Shown in pieces: positions 1 to 12,030 of a DNA stretch of 64,000 nt. Source of the stretch: Reticulitermes speratus (Eukaryota > Arthropoda > Insecta > Blattodea > Rhinotermitidae); the NCBI GenBank assembly GCA_021186555.1, contig JAJKFL010000237.1, forward strand, positions 888,558 through 952,557, given 5' to 3'. The notes under the pieces were generated by a model. The model worked only from the letters and a program-made list of their open reading frames with translations. It was not told the DNA's origin and made no database searches. The position numbers were made by a program, and so were the translations under genes. Positions within the stretch are counted from its first letter, which is position 1. Every line of letters begins with the position of its first letter.

Positions 1-230
1 TACAGGATCACTAATTAGTTACACAACTACCCTCTTAACTGTGTATGCTGTGCATTGTTCATGAAAGGTAATGTGGGTCTTTGTGATGGACACTGTCTAT
101 ACTGCAGACTGTATGATAACAAACTGTACTGACATTACAGGATCACTAATTAGTTACACAACTACCTTCTTAACTGTGTATGCTGTGCATTGTTCACGAA
201 AGGTAATGTGGGTCTTTGTGATGGACACCT
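1..230. repeat. 135-bp minisatellite, left-edge array
   Basis: Nearly two copies of the 135-bp unit (landmarks CACTAATTAGTTACACAACTA, GGTAATGTGGGTCTTTGTGA and CTGCAGACTGTATGATAAC). The array is cut by the window edge. The sequence after it (231-690) is AT-rich spacer, also seen in part after the other 135-bp arrays. Confidence 0.9.
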
Positions 231-690
231 ATATATTGCATTATATAATTATAATTACAATCTTTTAGTGTATATATGTGGAAATTTATTAGTCCAACAC
301 GGTAGAAACTTAATTATTGACAAATTGAAATTAATAAGAATATGTTCAGATAGTCATATACAAATGAATGTGGTAACATAAAGATAACATTTCCATTAAA
401 TGTATTTATAATTTTAACAATGCTGATTTTTATTGATTTATAAGTTGATCAATAATTAGTTGCTTAAAGAAGTACAGAAGCACTACAAGTATTTGTAACT
501 ACAAGCGCCATGTATATAAGCCATAATGATAACATAGCAGTATAATACAGTAGGTTTGTGTCGTGCAGTTAGTTACATAATTGTTACTTAATAAACGGAA
601 CAGAGTTTACTGTGCATATGTGTATGATACATATACATACATTGTTACAATGTTCCACAGTGTTGCACATGAAAGCGAAGAAGTAGTTTT
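231..690. other. AT-rich spacer between 135-bp and 118-bp arrays
   Basis: No gene seen. Related spacers occur at 32166-32690 and 59300-59785, sharing AACTACAAGCGCCATGT, ATAAGCCATAATGATA and a TGTTCCACAGTGTTGCACATGA-like stretch. Confidence 0.6.
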
Positions 691-1290
691 CTTTACACAA
701 TTATCATGAAGAGCAGTTTTGCACAAGTAATAATAATGCTTCTTGTACACGACCCACAGAACAGTTAACAGTACACATTGCAGTAACTGTTTGATTGTGT
801 GCATGTAACAGACTGCTAATTATTATTACGTACAGTTCTGCACAGTAATAATAATGCTTCTTGTACACCACCCACAGTACAGTTAACAGTACACATTACT
901 GTAACTGTTTGATTGTGTGCATGTAACAGACTGCTAATTATTATTACGTACAGTTCTGCACAAGTAATAACAATGCTTCTTGTACACGACCCACAGTACA
1001 GTTAACAGTACACATTACAGTAATTGTTTGATTGTGTGCATGTAACAGACGCTAATTATTATACGTACAGTTCTGCACAAGTAATAATAATGCTTCTTGT
1101 ACACGACCCACAGTACAGTTAACAGTACACATTACTGTAACTGTTTGATTGTGTGCATGTAAGAGACTGCTAATTATTATTACGTACAGTTTGCACAAGT
1201 AATAATAATGCTTCTTGTACACGACCCACAGTACAGTTAACAGTACACATTGCAGTAACTGTTTGATTGTGTGCATGTAACAGACTGCTA
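690..1290. repeat. 118-bp minisatellite, copy set 1
   Basis: About five units with CTGCTAATTATTATTACGTA, AGTTCTGCACAAGTAATA, TGCTTCTTGTACACGACCCA and TGTTTGATTGTGTGCATGTA. Small indels vary the period from 117 to 120. Confidence 0.9.
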
Positions 1291-1373
1291 ATTCAACATT
1301 CACTGACTGTTACTGCAATACACAGCAGCCTGTCCCTTACTAACAACTGTACACAGTGTACTGTTTGTGCTGA

Positions 1374-1604
1374 CATTGCTCGTATCTCTACAACTCAATT
1401 GCTATCTACACACAATAACATTGCTCGTATCTCTACAACACAATTGCTATCTACACACAATAACATTGCTCGTATCTCTACAACACAATTGCTATCTACA
1501 TACAATAGCATTGCTCGTATCTGTACAACACACAATTGCTATCTACACACAATAACATTGCTCGTATCTCTACAACACATTTGCTATCTACACACAATAA
1601 CATA
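1374..1604. repeat. 45-bp minisatellite, copy set 1
   Basis: Five units of 45 bp (ATTGCTCGTATCTCTACAAC then ACAATTGCTATCTACACACA). They are always preceded by a unique lead containing CATTCACTGACTGTTACTGC. Confidence 0.9.
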
Positions 1605-2044
1605 AATCAGCACATTTTATACATCAATTAATATACAAATATTTACAAATTATTTGTGTAACAGCATGTCAGTTATCAACAGTGTATGTCGTTACAGACA
1701 GTGCGAAATGAACACAACAAACCTATCTTACACTTAACATACATTATCAAGACTAGCAGTAAGTGTGTACAACATCTGTTTGTACTAAGTAGCATCAAAA
1801 GCTACATTATAACAACAAACTATTCCAACATTCCCATCGTGGTGGCTGAACCACTAACTGAAAAACAGCAGGACATTTGTGTCGCCATACAGTGAGCGCC
1901 AGCTGTTTGTGCTGCTGTGGCATGGAACACTTCGATATGGGTAAAACCTGCTTTTTTAATTCACGGTAGATACCTGGACATTTTTCAAATTCCTGCTTGT
2001 AAGTTTGTAAGGAAATTTCAGATGGTCACTTTGGGTTACACTGC
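1605..2044. other. spacer shared with 14716-15130
   Basis: No gene seen. Contains AATATACAAATATTTACAAA, TGTGTACAACATCTGTTTGT and GTGGCATGGAACACTTCGAT, also found at 14740-15060. In this unit it abuts the gene 1 remnant directly; in the next unit a 143-bp array follows. Confidence 0.65.
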
Positions 2045-5000
2045 ACTCTACCATAACTACTCTAATACCTCGATGTTGCCTCCCATAGCTGGCAGTTGCC
2101 ACGCTATGTGTCTGTCGTCATCGTGTGCTAGCAACAGCTCATGTAGAGTGTCTGTGTGCTCTCCTGCTTGCAGGCTATCTAATAAAAATCCAATAATATA
2201 TTAACTTCGCTCGCTGCTGGGTGTAGTCTTTGTACACCATTACTTCGTGTCTCTTATCCGATTTCCGTACTGTTTTAACACATCCTCTGACGGTTTACAC
2301 CTTGACTATTATCCATATATAGCAATTCTAATTACCCGATAATATTTTTTCAGAAATATTTTCTGCAATATAAGTCATGTATTTTTGGGATGTGTTAATA
2401 CTTTTGGATAGTTAATTAGCCTAAAACTCTGCAACAAAATACTCGGCAAACATGCGGTGGATAAAGTGCAGTTTACCGTCATGTCTTGCTTGCACTATCC
2501 CAGTCCTTGTTAAGTCTTCATCTGAAGATGTACATTGGCTATTAACTTGAATAACGGCCAATGTTCCTCAGCAAACAATATCTTCATGGCTAGTATCTGA
2601 TGATTCTCTATGATATTTTCAAGAAAGTGTTTTAGCGCCTCTTTTGCATCCACATTTGTATTCGAGATTTTAAACTTTTCCTCAAAAAGGATATCATATT
2701 TTCTCTTCATAAATATATCGTATAACCCAATCAAGTCTAGACTGAACGGTAACTGAGGCTTGGATTCAGCTGAGTGACAGAATGTTTTAACTTCTTCATC
2801 AAATGCCTCCGCCAACATGCGGCATTTTAATGGAATGCCGGCGAATTCTTTGTCTTTGACACTAATTGATTGGGCTAGTTTCTTAATTAAATGTTTAGCA
2901 TAAATTTCTAACTTGACTTTCTTTTCCTCTTTCTCCTTACTGTCCATCTCAGTAAACCAGTCTGTTAGACTCCAAAATTTTTTAAAAAATTCGACTTGAT
3001 TTTCTTCAGACAATGGTTCTAGTGTGTAGGAGAGCTGTTGTAGCTCATTTTCCAGTTTCTCTCTCAGATGTGGTCGTGTGGTGACCCACAGCTGTTCTAC
3101 CGCCGTCTGCCTTAGAGCTTGCAGTAAAGCAATGACAGTCTCCTTATAGCTCGGACTGATTTCATCAAAACCATCCAGCATTATTGCTACAGCTACCTTT
3201 TGCTTTTGTTCACAGCACTGTTTAAATAATTCCACCTCTAAACCAGCTTTAAGCTCCAGCAATTTCCCTGACACAAATTCAATTGCTTTCTCCTTATCGA
3301 TCTGTTCTACTTGCAGTACCTGCAGTGCATCTGTGTGGTCATTTAAGTCAATTCTCACGACCCATTTGGCAGGGAACTTTTGTTTGATTTGCTTAGACAG
3401 ATGTGTCAGTACGGTAGATTTACCCATCCCTGCTGTATCAGAAATCAGCATCACCTCTTGGTGCTGTGATTGCTCCAAGAGCTTGTCTAAATCATCAGCT
3501 GTATATGTGTGCGAACTGTCAGTGTCAATATATTTACGCAGAGTTTCCATGCTTCCTTGCGATTGCTGCCAAACGAGTTTTCCTGATTTGTCTCTCTCTA
3601 GCCAATGCACATCGCTTTTTGGATTCTTTTGACAGAGTTGTTTGAACTCTTGTTCAGTGCTAGCCAGTACATCACGAAACTTTTGTTCTCTGTTGTCATT
3701 TAAAACGTACTGTTTAATGATTACTTTGTGATGAAATGTTCTCTCGATATAGCACCTTTCATCGTAAGAGTCGCATTTACAATTTGATACTGTTTCTATG
3801 CCGATCTTAAGATATTTTTTTCCTAACAAGTCGGCAAGGGGTAAAAAATGTGTCAGTGGTGAGTTGGGAGATATGAGTTGATTGAAGGCAATTTCACTGC
3901 CTTGAAAATTTACTGCATTTTCAAGTAACAGTTCCTGTGAACTTTGGCTTAAATCACTCCAAGTCAACTGTTCATATCTTGTAACAAATCCATTACTGAG
4001 TGTTTTTTCAGCTACATCTTGCAGAAAAGTAACAGTGTCATCTCCTGACTGTGTGGTCAAGATAACTTTGACAGACGGCTTCTGCCTCAGAGTGTTAAAT
4101 AGGCTTTCGAATATTTGTCTAGTTTCACCATTGGACAGTTGATCGGTCTCGCACGCCATCATTAACAGATGTGGTGTTGTTGTCGACTGCATTAATGTAT
4201 TCAAATTCACCATTGTATTGACAAGTAACAAGTGCTGTAATGTCAGTACAGTATAATGACCTTCACTGAGGAAATCGGTCACGGAGGGTGTCTTTTGTAG
4301 CACCTGATAAACCTTGATTAGCCCTGTCCATGCATCCCCACCAACCATCCGTAAATGCAATACTTTTTGTTCGTCACTGTTTAGAAAATCTCTTAAATTC
4401 AATGCGTCAGGCTTAAAATCAAGTGGGCTTTGGTGAAGCTTTTCGAGGCAACGCTTGGTTGCAATCTGATAAACGTTGTTTCTAATCTCGTGTGGTGACA
4501 AAGCGCACTTTGTGTTCTCTTTTATCTCTGGGAAAAGTTGAAGCAACCTCTTCACGTAGGAGATAAGTGCCTGTAATGCACTGGCATCTGTACAGCGAAT
4601 TGTTTCATTTTCAATCTCAAAGCCTTGTAACATTTCTTCAGCCTCTTCCTGAGCTTCATTATTTCCGATTGCAGAAAACATTTCTTTAGGCTTAAAGAAT
4701 TCATGTAACTTACACAGCCGACGGTAATCCTCCAAAAATTGCCGCTCTTCCTGACTAAATATGCGTATACTATTCACGCGTTCGTCATAATTTGTAGTTT
4801 GATATCGAATTGGGTGGTAACCCTCGGGTAAGGAATATTCTACTATTATCTCTGTGTGGTAATTATTTAAATGTTTGGCCCACTTGAAGAAATCCTTGTA
4901 TTCTTTACCGCGAGATAAGCCAGGACTGATTGGCCAATCGATTACTTCTTGTATTTTCAAATTTCCCTGTTCATCCCTACATACTTGCCCTGATTCAGGA

Positions 5001-5988
5001 TCAAAAGCTTCCACAATTTTATACAAACTAAACGTTGCTAAGTTATACAATGCAGTATGTTTTTCCCACCAGCCCATATCAGACAAATCAGTAAAGACAC
5101 GATACACCGTCCCTACATGTGCGTTACAAGTATTAACGCGATTTGGAGCGGGCAGATAACTTGTGATATCTAAGTGCTCTAAGTCAAACGAACGCCCTTT
5201 TAGGCGTACATCAAGTTTGTCAGCCATTTGTGTCAACATATCTTTGCAACCTGGGCTGTCAAAAACTACTGTGTGGGGATGATAATTGTGTGGGACATTG
5301 TCACTTTTAAGGAAAGTATTTCCTACTATCTTAAGGTATTTAGTGGTGAAGGTAGTGATTTGCGCTAGCCAACCTCCTAAACAGTGACCGGTGAAGAACA
5401 CTTGGAAGTTGGTCCCCTTCTCATGATTAACTTCTCGCAGCACTTGAACAACTTTATATGCAAAGGTGCTAGCTGAACCCATTTGTCCAACATACTTATT
5501 ATGCAGCACACCCTGTATGTCTGTCCACAATGGTCCCCATTTATTTGGATCTGTGCCTCGATGTACAATCACAACCTGCTGATGCTCAGGGTGCCAGTAG
5601 GCTGCTCCGAAATAGCCGTTGTTCTTCTAGTATTAGACGCAGTTGTCAGTAACTTCCAGCCGTCAGTAAAGCTAACCGTGCCTCATACTGAGCGTCAGTC
5701 TCTCGTCTTTTGTAGTCTGTGTATGCCTTGGAGGCAAACTGGGCCAGCACGTAGGGAGTGGGAAAAGCGGGCGTTGCTGTGAGTTGGTTTAAGGCGGTTA
5801 CAATTTTGTCTTTGAAGGAATAATCGATTGTTTGCTTAAATGACTCGTTGCTCAATTTTAGCTGTTCATCGACACTTAATTTTCGTGAGAATGGCGGGAA
5901 AACCCTTTTCTCAGCTTGCTGATCGTGTGTGCGACTGTGAATATTCTCTCCCATTCTCTTTCGAACAAAAAGAGTTTAAGGCAGGCAT
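2045..5988 (-). pseudogene. gene 1: lipase-like/NACHT protein, decayed, repeat array lost
   Basis: Paralogue of gene 3. The start is the ATG at 5988, which opens with MPALN like the MSALN and MPSLN of genes 2 and 3. An extra base near 5930 and missing bases near 5667 and 5620 break the N-terminal region. The longest open block (2510-5572) begins at an internal GTG, so it is not a real start. It covers most of the lipase-like domain (GHCLGGW: nucleophile Ser replaced by Cys, codon 5383-5381), the linker, and a NACHT with intact Walker A (AGMGKST near 3420) and Walker B (IMLDGFDE near 3175). The expected HDMDKIV motif with the probable catalytic His reads FSLYKIV. A one-base loss near 2560 and a TAG near 2425 end the frame. 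Only one degraded ankyrin-like repeat follows (2045-2220). A pseudogene is most likely; consensus errors could account for some of the one-base indels. Confidence 0.85.
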
Positions 5989-6690
5989 TATGGCGCCTTA
6001 GCTGTGTAATGTGAGTTTAATGCCTTGCTCTGATCAATTAAAGTATTAATACTCATGCAAAATACCGAAGGCGTGTATAAAAAAGTGTCAGATATTTTTA
6101 GTGTGGAAACTTAATTGTAGTTGCGTCTATGTCTTCAGCTGTCGTAGTAAAGTTAAATGTAATAAATGAAATAATGAAACCTCATTCACTAAGAGCCACT
6201 GTGTTATGTCACAAAAACTGTCATGGAATTTAAGTCATCTGACACTCTCATGAGTGGTACCTGTCCAAAAGCCAAACCACGAGGTCAGATACTGTTGAAT
6301 ACACTAATCTTCAGTGAACAGACTGCAGTAACTTCCTGTTCAATGTCAGACAGTGAAGACACGTGTTTAATACCTTCACTGTGATGTTAGCAGTGCTACT
6401 GGCGAGCAATCAGCAGTGTGTACAATGTCCTGGGTCCGTCTGCAGCACCATGCCACTGTGCAAACATGTAACGGTGTTAAAATGTGTGGCAGCAAGTTTC
6501 AACCAATCGTCAGTAAGCTTTGCCAAAATCAACACAGTGCAACACACATAAAACATACAGCAATGTGAAATGCAAACAATCACAGCTCTCGTGATATCCG
6601 ATGTGCTGCTTCCTCAGTTCAACATCATGGCAGCCTTTGTTCACAGCCACAGCAGTTTCTTCTTTGATGTCTCTCCAGGCCTGCCAACAT
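5989..6690 (-). promoter_or_regulatory. conserved 5' flank of gene 1 (possible promoter and 5' UTR)
   Basis: About 650-700 bp upstream of the start is shared with the flanks of genes 2 and 3, including ACTCATGCAAAATA, GCGTGTATAAAA, AATCTTCAGTGAA, TGTCCTGGGTCCGTCTGCAGC and TGGCAGCCTTTGTTCACAGCC. On the minus strand ACACAG stands just before CTAAGGCGCCATAATG, so a splice acceptor of a 5' UTR intron is possible. No TATA box could be assigned with confidence. Confidence 0.45.
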
Positions 6691-7085
6691 AAAACAATCA
6701 CAGTGTCACATAATTTACAGTGTACACAGTACGGTCACTTCCTGCTGACCCACTCACACTCTGCACAAAGTGTCCAACTACCAACATACAACAATCATAA
6801 TGTCACACAATTTACAGTGTACACAGTACGGTCACTTCCTGCTGACCCACTCACACTCTTGCACAAAGTGTCCAACTGCCAACACACAACAATCACAATT
6901 TCACACAATTTACAGTGTACACACTACGGTCACTTCCTGCTGACCCGCACACACTCCTGCACAAAGTGTCCAACTGCCAACATACAACAATCACAATGTC
7001 ACACAATTTACAGTGTACACAGTACGGTCACTTCCTGCTGACCCACTCACACTCCTGTCCAAAGTGTCCAATTTCCAACATAAAA
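6690..7085. repeat. 98-bp minisatellite, copy set 1
   Basis: Four units of 98 bp (CACACAATTTACAGTGTACA, GTACGGTCACTTCCTGCTGA and CACTCACACTCCTGCACAAA). Confidence 0.9.
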
Positions 7086-7689
7086 CAATAAATTTTAATC
7101 TCTTACTGCCTTATCGCAAGGTGGTGATAACATTATTCAAGTCAACAAATTATGAAAATCAAGTTTCGGCAGAATAAAATGCGAGTTGCAGATTTAGGCA
7201 TATTGTCTGCCTGGAAATATTTTATTGAGAGTAGTGAAACAAAGAATTAAAGGTGTGGAAATTTGCATTGTAGGTCACACGTTTGTCCCGAAATTGAGAA
7301 TTATATCATAAATGAGGATAAAAATTATAAAGAATAAATGGAGAAATATTATGAGGACACTGATACTCTTTACTAATTGATCGTTGCACGACTCTGCATT
7401 GTCTGTAGTTCTTATTATGAAGAGTAAGTATGAGAAAATATCAATGGCAAGGCAATGTAGAAGAGAACTCTCTTGACAGGGAAAACAAAATTTTAGAAAT
7501 GAGGAAAAAGCAACGAAGTTCATCTTTCTCTTTAAAAAATATATTTACAAATTTCATTGCAATTCTGATCATTTGAAATGAATGGTCTTCCTTTGTTATG
7601 ATATGGATTCTGCTCTGTTTCTATTTCGTGTAGAGATCAAGACTATGTAAATAAAACTTAAAATCTACTCCTTGCCCTAACCTATTTAT
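7086..7689. other. AT-rich spacer shared with 27336-27960
   Basis: No gene seen. Shared landmarks include TCTCTTACTGCCT, GGTGGTGATAACATTATT and GAGGACACTGATACTCTTT. An 82-codon minus-strand frame here is not kept in the related spacer. Confidence 0.6.
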
Positions 7690-8110
7690 TAGTGTTATAT
7701 ATATATATATATATTATATATGTGTGTGTGTTTGTGTGTGTGTGTGTGTGGAGGCAGTAGCACAAGTTCACCACCATTTTAGTGTGTCGTGTTATTACAC
7801 AGTGTGAGAACACATGCTGTACGGAAGCTGACCGTGACGGTACGTGTGAATTTGTTATGGTAATATTTATATGGTAACATGACTGACTGTAGCTGTGTTT
7901 ACTGAAGTTATCTGATGTATATATATATATATATATATCGGTGTGTGAGGCAGTAGCACAAGTTCACCACCATTTTAGTGTGTCGTGTTATTACACAGTG
8001 TTAGAACACCTGCTGTATGGCAGCAGACCTTAACGGTACGTGTGACTTTGTTATGGTAATATTTATATGGTAACATGACTGACTGTAGCTTTGTGTTTTC
8101 TGACGGTAAC
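7690..8110. repeat. (TA)n-linked ~200-bp repeat, copy set 1
   Basis: Two units (GTAGCACAAGTTCACCACCA, CACCTGCTGTACGGCAGCAG and GACTTTGTTATGGTAATATT), each led by a TA/TG microsatellite of different length. Confidence 0.9.
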
Positions 8111-8559
8111 TGATGGACCGCACAAACTTGTGGTACAGACACACAGTAATTATACCTGCATACTGTGTGTACGAAATATTGTTGGAGGTCTGCAGTTACA
8201 AACATGGTGACGACAAGAAATGTTGAGGTTATGTCCGACATATTTAACATAAGCATAATATGTGTATAAGTATATAGTTGTGCGGAGGGTGAAACTGAAA
8301 GAGCAATACCACAACAACAACTACTAACACTAATACTACGTACAGCAATACTACATTATTTTTGTTCTTGGTGGTGGTGGTGTTTTTGTTTTTGTCTTAC
8401 GGAACACCAAACCAGAACTTTTTCGTAAATATAAATAGAGATAGTTTATATTTACTGCAAACTTTGTTTCCAGCCATATATTATATAATATATATATGGC
8501 TACGTACGTGTGAGCAATGTGTCGGTGGTGCTTTTACAGTAGAAATAAACACTTCACGT
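8111..8559. other. spacer between ~200-bp and 88-bp repeats
   Basis: No gene seen. Its first part (GGTACAGACACACAGTAATT, TGAGGTTATGTCCGACATAT) recurs after the ~200-bp array at 45830-45990. Confidence 0.6.
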
Positions 8560-8741
8560 CTGCAACTTAACTGTACTTACAGCAATTACACACAGACACA
8601 GTGTCAGACACACAACACATTTATTGTACAAATACACACTGCACAGTCTGCAACTTAACTGTACTTACAGCAATTACACACAGACACAGTGCCAGTCACG
8701 CAGCACATTTACTGTACAAATACACACTGCACAGTCTGCAA
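8560..8741. repeat. 88-bp minisatellite, copy set 1, cut by assembly gap
   Basis: Two units of 88 bp (GCAACTTAACTGTACTTACA, CAGACACAGTGCCAGTCACG and TACTGTACAAATACACACTG) running into the N run. The true array is probably longer. Confidence 0.9.
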
Positions 8742-8841
8742 NNNNNNNNNNNNNNNNNNNNNNNNNNNNNNNNNNNNNNNNNNNNNNNNNNNNNNNNNNN
8801 NNNNNNNNNNNNNNNNNNNNNNNNNNNNNNNNNNNNNNNNN
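8742..8841. other. assembly gap, 100 N
   Basis: Exactly 100 N, the usual placeholder for a gap of unknown size. It starts inside an 88-bp unit, and the sequence after it is unrelated. Confidence 0.99.
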
Positions 8842-9330
8842 TGTGAAAGTGGCATGTTGCACTGTCATTTGATTTGTTGGCACTGTGTTGACACTTTGTT
8901 AGACAACTTTACAGAGTGTACGAAATTGTACAGAAAGCTTTATGTATGTTTAGTTGCGGCATGTCTTTGTGAATTAAGTAGAAAGGGCAAACGTTTTGAA
9001 CAACAAGCAGTTGAAATGTCACAAACACAAAAGTGTGGAAATTTTAACAAAATTGAGGAGTTTCATGTCACCAAACTTCACGTGATAGGTTGTTATTAGT
9101 GTCGTAAATAAAGCAATCGTCCTTCCTTGCAGAACAACTAAGAGCATCTCACATAACCCCAAATACGCAGTACGACGCTACATGACGCAGATCGCTGTGT
9201 TGGTGGTGTTGCCTATGTTGAGCGGACAGCTTGCTGGCGCGTTGAGATCTGCGCTCTTCTGGGGCATTACGCGGCCTTTCGGTTTAGGAGCCCTGAATTC
9301 GCGCCAGAAAGACCAATCAAATTGTACACC
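8842..9330. other. unassigned sequence after the gap
   Basis: No gene recognised. A plus-strand frame runs on from the gap to 9099 (TKLYRKLYVCLVAACLCELS) but shows no family resemblance. A GC-richer block at 9215-9320 differs from its AT-rich surroundings and may be a fragment of a mobile element. Confidence 0.4.
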
Positions 9331-9391
9331 ACTTGATCCAACAAACTGCACTATCAGTAATAAATAATCATTTGTCACTTATGTTCCTCCT

Positions 9392-9425
9392 ACATGTTTC
9401 GACCTCTACAAGGTCATCATCTGGG
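9392..9425 (-). ncRNA. hammerhead-like motif, left arm of the inverted element
   Basis: The minus strand reads CAGATGA-T-GACCT-TGTAG-AGGTC-GAAAC: a near-hammerhead core (CTGATGA expected) with a perfect 5-bp stem II (9401-9405 with 9411-9415) and the GAAA box. Stems I and III are not clear, so activity is uncertain. Such motifs are carried by Penelope-like retroelements. Confidence 0.4.
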
Positions 9426-9867
9426 TGGTATATATAAAGGCATACAAGTACAGCAAATTCTGTCAAAAATGTGCGTGTGTACAGTTAAAGTAGATCATTA
9501 TCATTAAAATTACTAGAAGTGTTTGAAATATAAATCAATCAAGAGACATTTTTTAAAATTCTAAACAACATTTTACCTCTCATTGCCGACAAAACCTATG
9601 TCAGTAGTATGTCAGTACTCAGCGATCTGCATTGCCATAAACACCAACCAGACAACACAGCGATATTGCTTTGAATGAAGATAACAAAAATTGACACACG
9701 TTTGTTGACAGTGGAAGATAAAGTATACAATTAAAAATTGTAAAAAAATTTAACTGAATTTTATTTTGAAATTTTTTGGTAAGTTTAACTTGACAATATT
9801 ATATTTTAACTCTATATATGCACATCGGTGACAAAATTTGCTGTACTTGTATGCCTTTGTATATACC

Positions 9868-9902
9868 TCCCTGATGATGACCTGTAGAAGTCGAAACATG
9901 TA
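9868..9902 (+). ncRNA. hammerhead-like motif, right arm of the inverted element
   Basis: The plus strand has CTGATGA (9871-9877), stem II GACCT-GTAG-AAGTC with one C-A mismatch (9879-9892), and GAAAC (9893-9897). It is the mirror of the left-arm copy. The core is canonical here, while the stem has lost a pair. Confidence 0.4.
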
Positions 9903-9962
9903 GAAGGCACATAAGTGCGAAATGACTATTTATTATTGATGGTGCAATTTGTTGGATTAAGT

Positions 9963-11124
9963 CGCGCAATATGTATTACGTTAAATTTACCAATCAGATT
10001 ACTTGCACTCACCAATATTACACGAACAGTTTCCTCGGCATAATGTTAACGTCAGTGCAATATCGTAATTTTGCCGACAAAAAACACATGCGTCCTCTGT
10101 TTACCTTGTCGACGTCACGTAGGCCAGTGGCGTAAATATGTTTTATGGCGTCCGGGCCAAGTGATCACAAAGGCCACATCTCTAAGTGAAACTTTTAAGA
10201 ATCACAGCTGTTTATTGAATTTCCTTTGTCTCGATAATTTACAATTTTTGAGCGCTGAACACCATTTTTATTTAAAATGTTCATTTTGCCGCTCTTGGAC
10301 TCTGCCACTCGGGGGGCCCACACCATTCAACGCAAGACCCCCCCACCCCCACCCTGCAGGCACCATGCTTACGCCGTCGTCGAAGAGACGACAGCCACAC
10401 TTCAACACAGAGATGTATTCAAATAAAGCAAAATTACACCTTTGTTAATTACATAAACTCGACTTCCAGGACGCCTGTCCGGTATTTGAACTGCTGTCCA
10501 TGTTGCTGGTTGCTGTTTGTCGCCGATTCTCTTCAACTTATACAGCGAGTACTGTGCCGGTGAAAGGCTCGGCACTCCACGGAGATTCGACAAACTATAC
10601 CTTACACCCCGTATAATCATAAGTGGACTGTCCCTTTAGCTCCTTTCCTCCACTACCTTACCACTTTTGTGATACGACCAGAGTTTACCTGCTTAGCAGT
10701 CGGTAGTTACTTGAAACTCTGCATCCTGTCTCTGAGCTAGAGCAACTAATTCCGATCTCGGCCCTTACATCACAATTCTTTTTCGACAAGGAATGGCAGC
10801 AGTCCTTGGTGTTGCTACGTCTGGAGGGGTTTGTAAAGACAGCATTACCAAGTCTTGAGATGGTAAAGCTTCTCTGGATCCAGTCGCCTGTTTTGGTTAG
10901 CATATTTCTTATTTTATGTTGCAATCCGCAAAGACTGTAAGCACGCATTTCAATTCCTTTCATTTGTTATAATAAATCATTAATATTGATTGGTGTATTG
11001 ACAATATATGTGCGTGATCCACCCACAACAAAACGATCCACGGAAATAAAACCTCTGATGGCACGTTTTTCCGAAATACAAAGACTCAGTCATGAATAAA
11101 ACATTACGGTGTGTCAGTAACTTA
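9963..11124. other. unassigned sequence before the LINE
   Basis: No gene recognised. Includes a GC-rich stretch with runs of G and C (10310-10350) and a segment ending CACCCCGTATAATCATAAGT (10600-10620) that reads like the end of a mobile element. Short frames on both strands have no recognisable content. Confidence 0.4.
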
Positions 11125-12000
11125 CCAAGGAAGCTCTTGAAGGGTTTGGAGACTTCAAAATAGGAGGACAAGTAATTGGCACTGTGAAATATGCAGATGA
11201 CCTTGTGCTACTGGCTAGGGAAGAAAACGTGCTACAGGGTGTGTTTGATAGACTGAGTGAAATTGGAAGACGCTATGGAATGGAAATGAATGTGGGAAAA
11301 ACTAAAGTAATGAAAATCTCAAAGCAACCATACACAATGAAAATTATGATAGATAAAAAAAATTGGAGAATGTGGAATATTTGAATTATTTGGGTAGAAT
11401 GATAACAAATGATGCAAGATGTACACATGAAATTAAATCCAGGATTGCCATGGCAAAAACAGCATTCAACAAGGAGAAGACTGTTTTCACCAGTAAACTG
11501 GACTTAAATTTAAGGAAGAAACTAGTAAAGTGCTACATTTGGAGCGTAGCTTTGTGTGGTGCTGAAACGTGGACACTTCGGAAAGTAGATCAGAAGTATC
11601 TGGAAAGTTTTGATATGTGGTGCTGGAGAAGAATGGAGAAGATCGGTTGGACCGATCGTGTGAGAAATGAAGAAGTGTTACATAGAGTGAAGTAGGAGAG
11701 GAATATCGTACATACAATAAAAAGAAGAAAGGCTAACTGGATTGGTCATATCTTGCGTAGAAACTGCCTTCTGAAACACGTGGTTGAAGGAAAGTTAGAG
11801 GGAAGGATAGAAATGACGGGAAGACGAGGAGAAGACGTAAGCAGCTACTGAATGACCTAAGGAAAAGAGAAGATGCTAGAAATTGGAAGACGAAGCACTA
11901 GATCGCACCCTGTAGAGAACTCGCTTTGGAAGAGGCTACGGACCTGTCGTGAGACAGACTGCAGAATGAACCGAAGAATCACTGACACATCGTGCGGTAT
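11125..12000 (+). mobile_element. 5'-truncated LINE fragment (reverse transcriptase C-terminal part), degraded
   Basis: Translation from about 11130 gives EALEGFGDFKIGGQVIGTV, then the reverse-transcriptase catalytic motif KYADDLVLLA (11184 on), and then AETWTLRKVDQKYLESFDMW and WIGHILRRNCLL. This is the post-catalytic part of a non-LTR retrotransposon polymerase. A frameshift near 11370, a TAG at 11693-11695 and further indels near 11825 inactivate it. The C-terminal GRGY-GPVV-RQT-type ending lies near 11930-11970, followed by a short 3' tail. No N-terminal endonuclease or finger region is present. The wording is close to LINEs I know from cockroaches and termites. Confidence 0.85.
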
Positions 12001-12030
12001 ATACCAGTAAGATTGAGTAACCCTGGTCTG

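Larger units (their letters stand above)
9331..9962. mobile_element. inverted-repeat element (about 630 bp), Penelope-like or MITE remnant
   Basis: The left arm, 9331-9467, is closely the reverse complement of 9830-9962. Both contain the same run of landmarks: a TTGATCCAACAAA-type end, AATAAATA.TCATTT, ACATGTTTCGAC, and GGCATACAAGTACAGCAAAT at the inner end. The interior of about 360 bp (9468-9829) is AT-rich with no coding sign. Both arms carry a hammerhead-like core. No clear target-site duplication was found at the outer ends. Confidence 0.65.

Noticed and set aside
5382-5572. Start of gene 1 at 5572
   Set aside because: The codon there is GTG and lies inside the conserved lipase-like domain. 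The homologous ATG is at 5988.
10071-10448. 125-codon plus-strand frame
   Set aside because: No recognisable domain, low-complexity proline/histidine stretch from GC-rich sequence, and no homologue in the other units.
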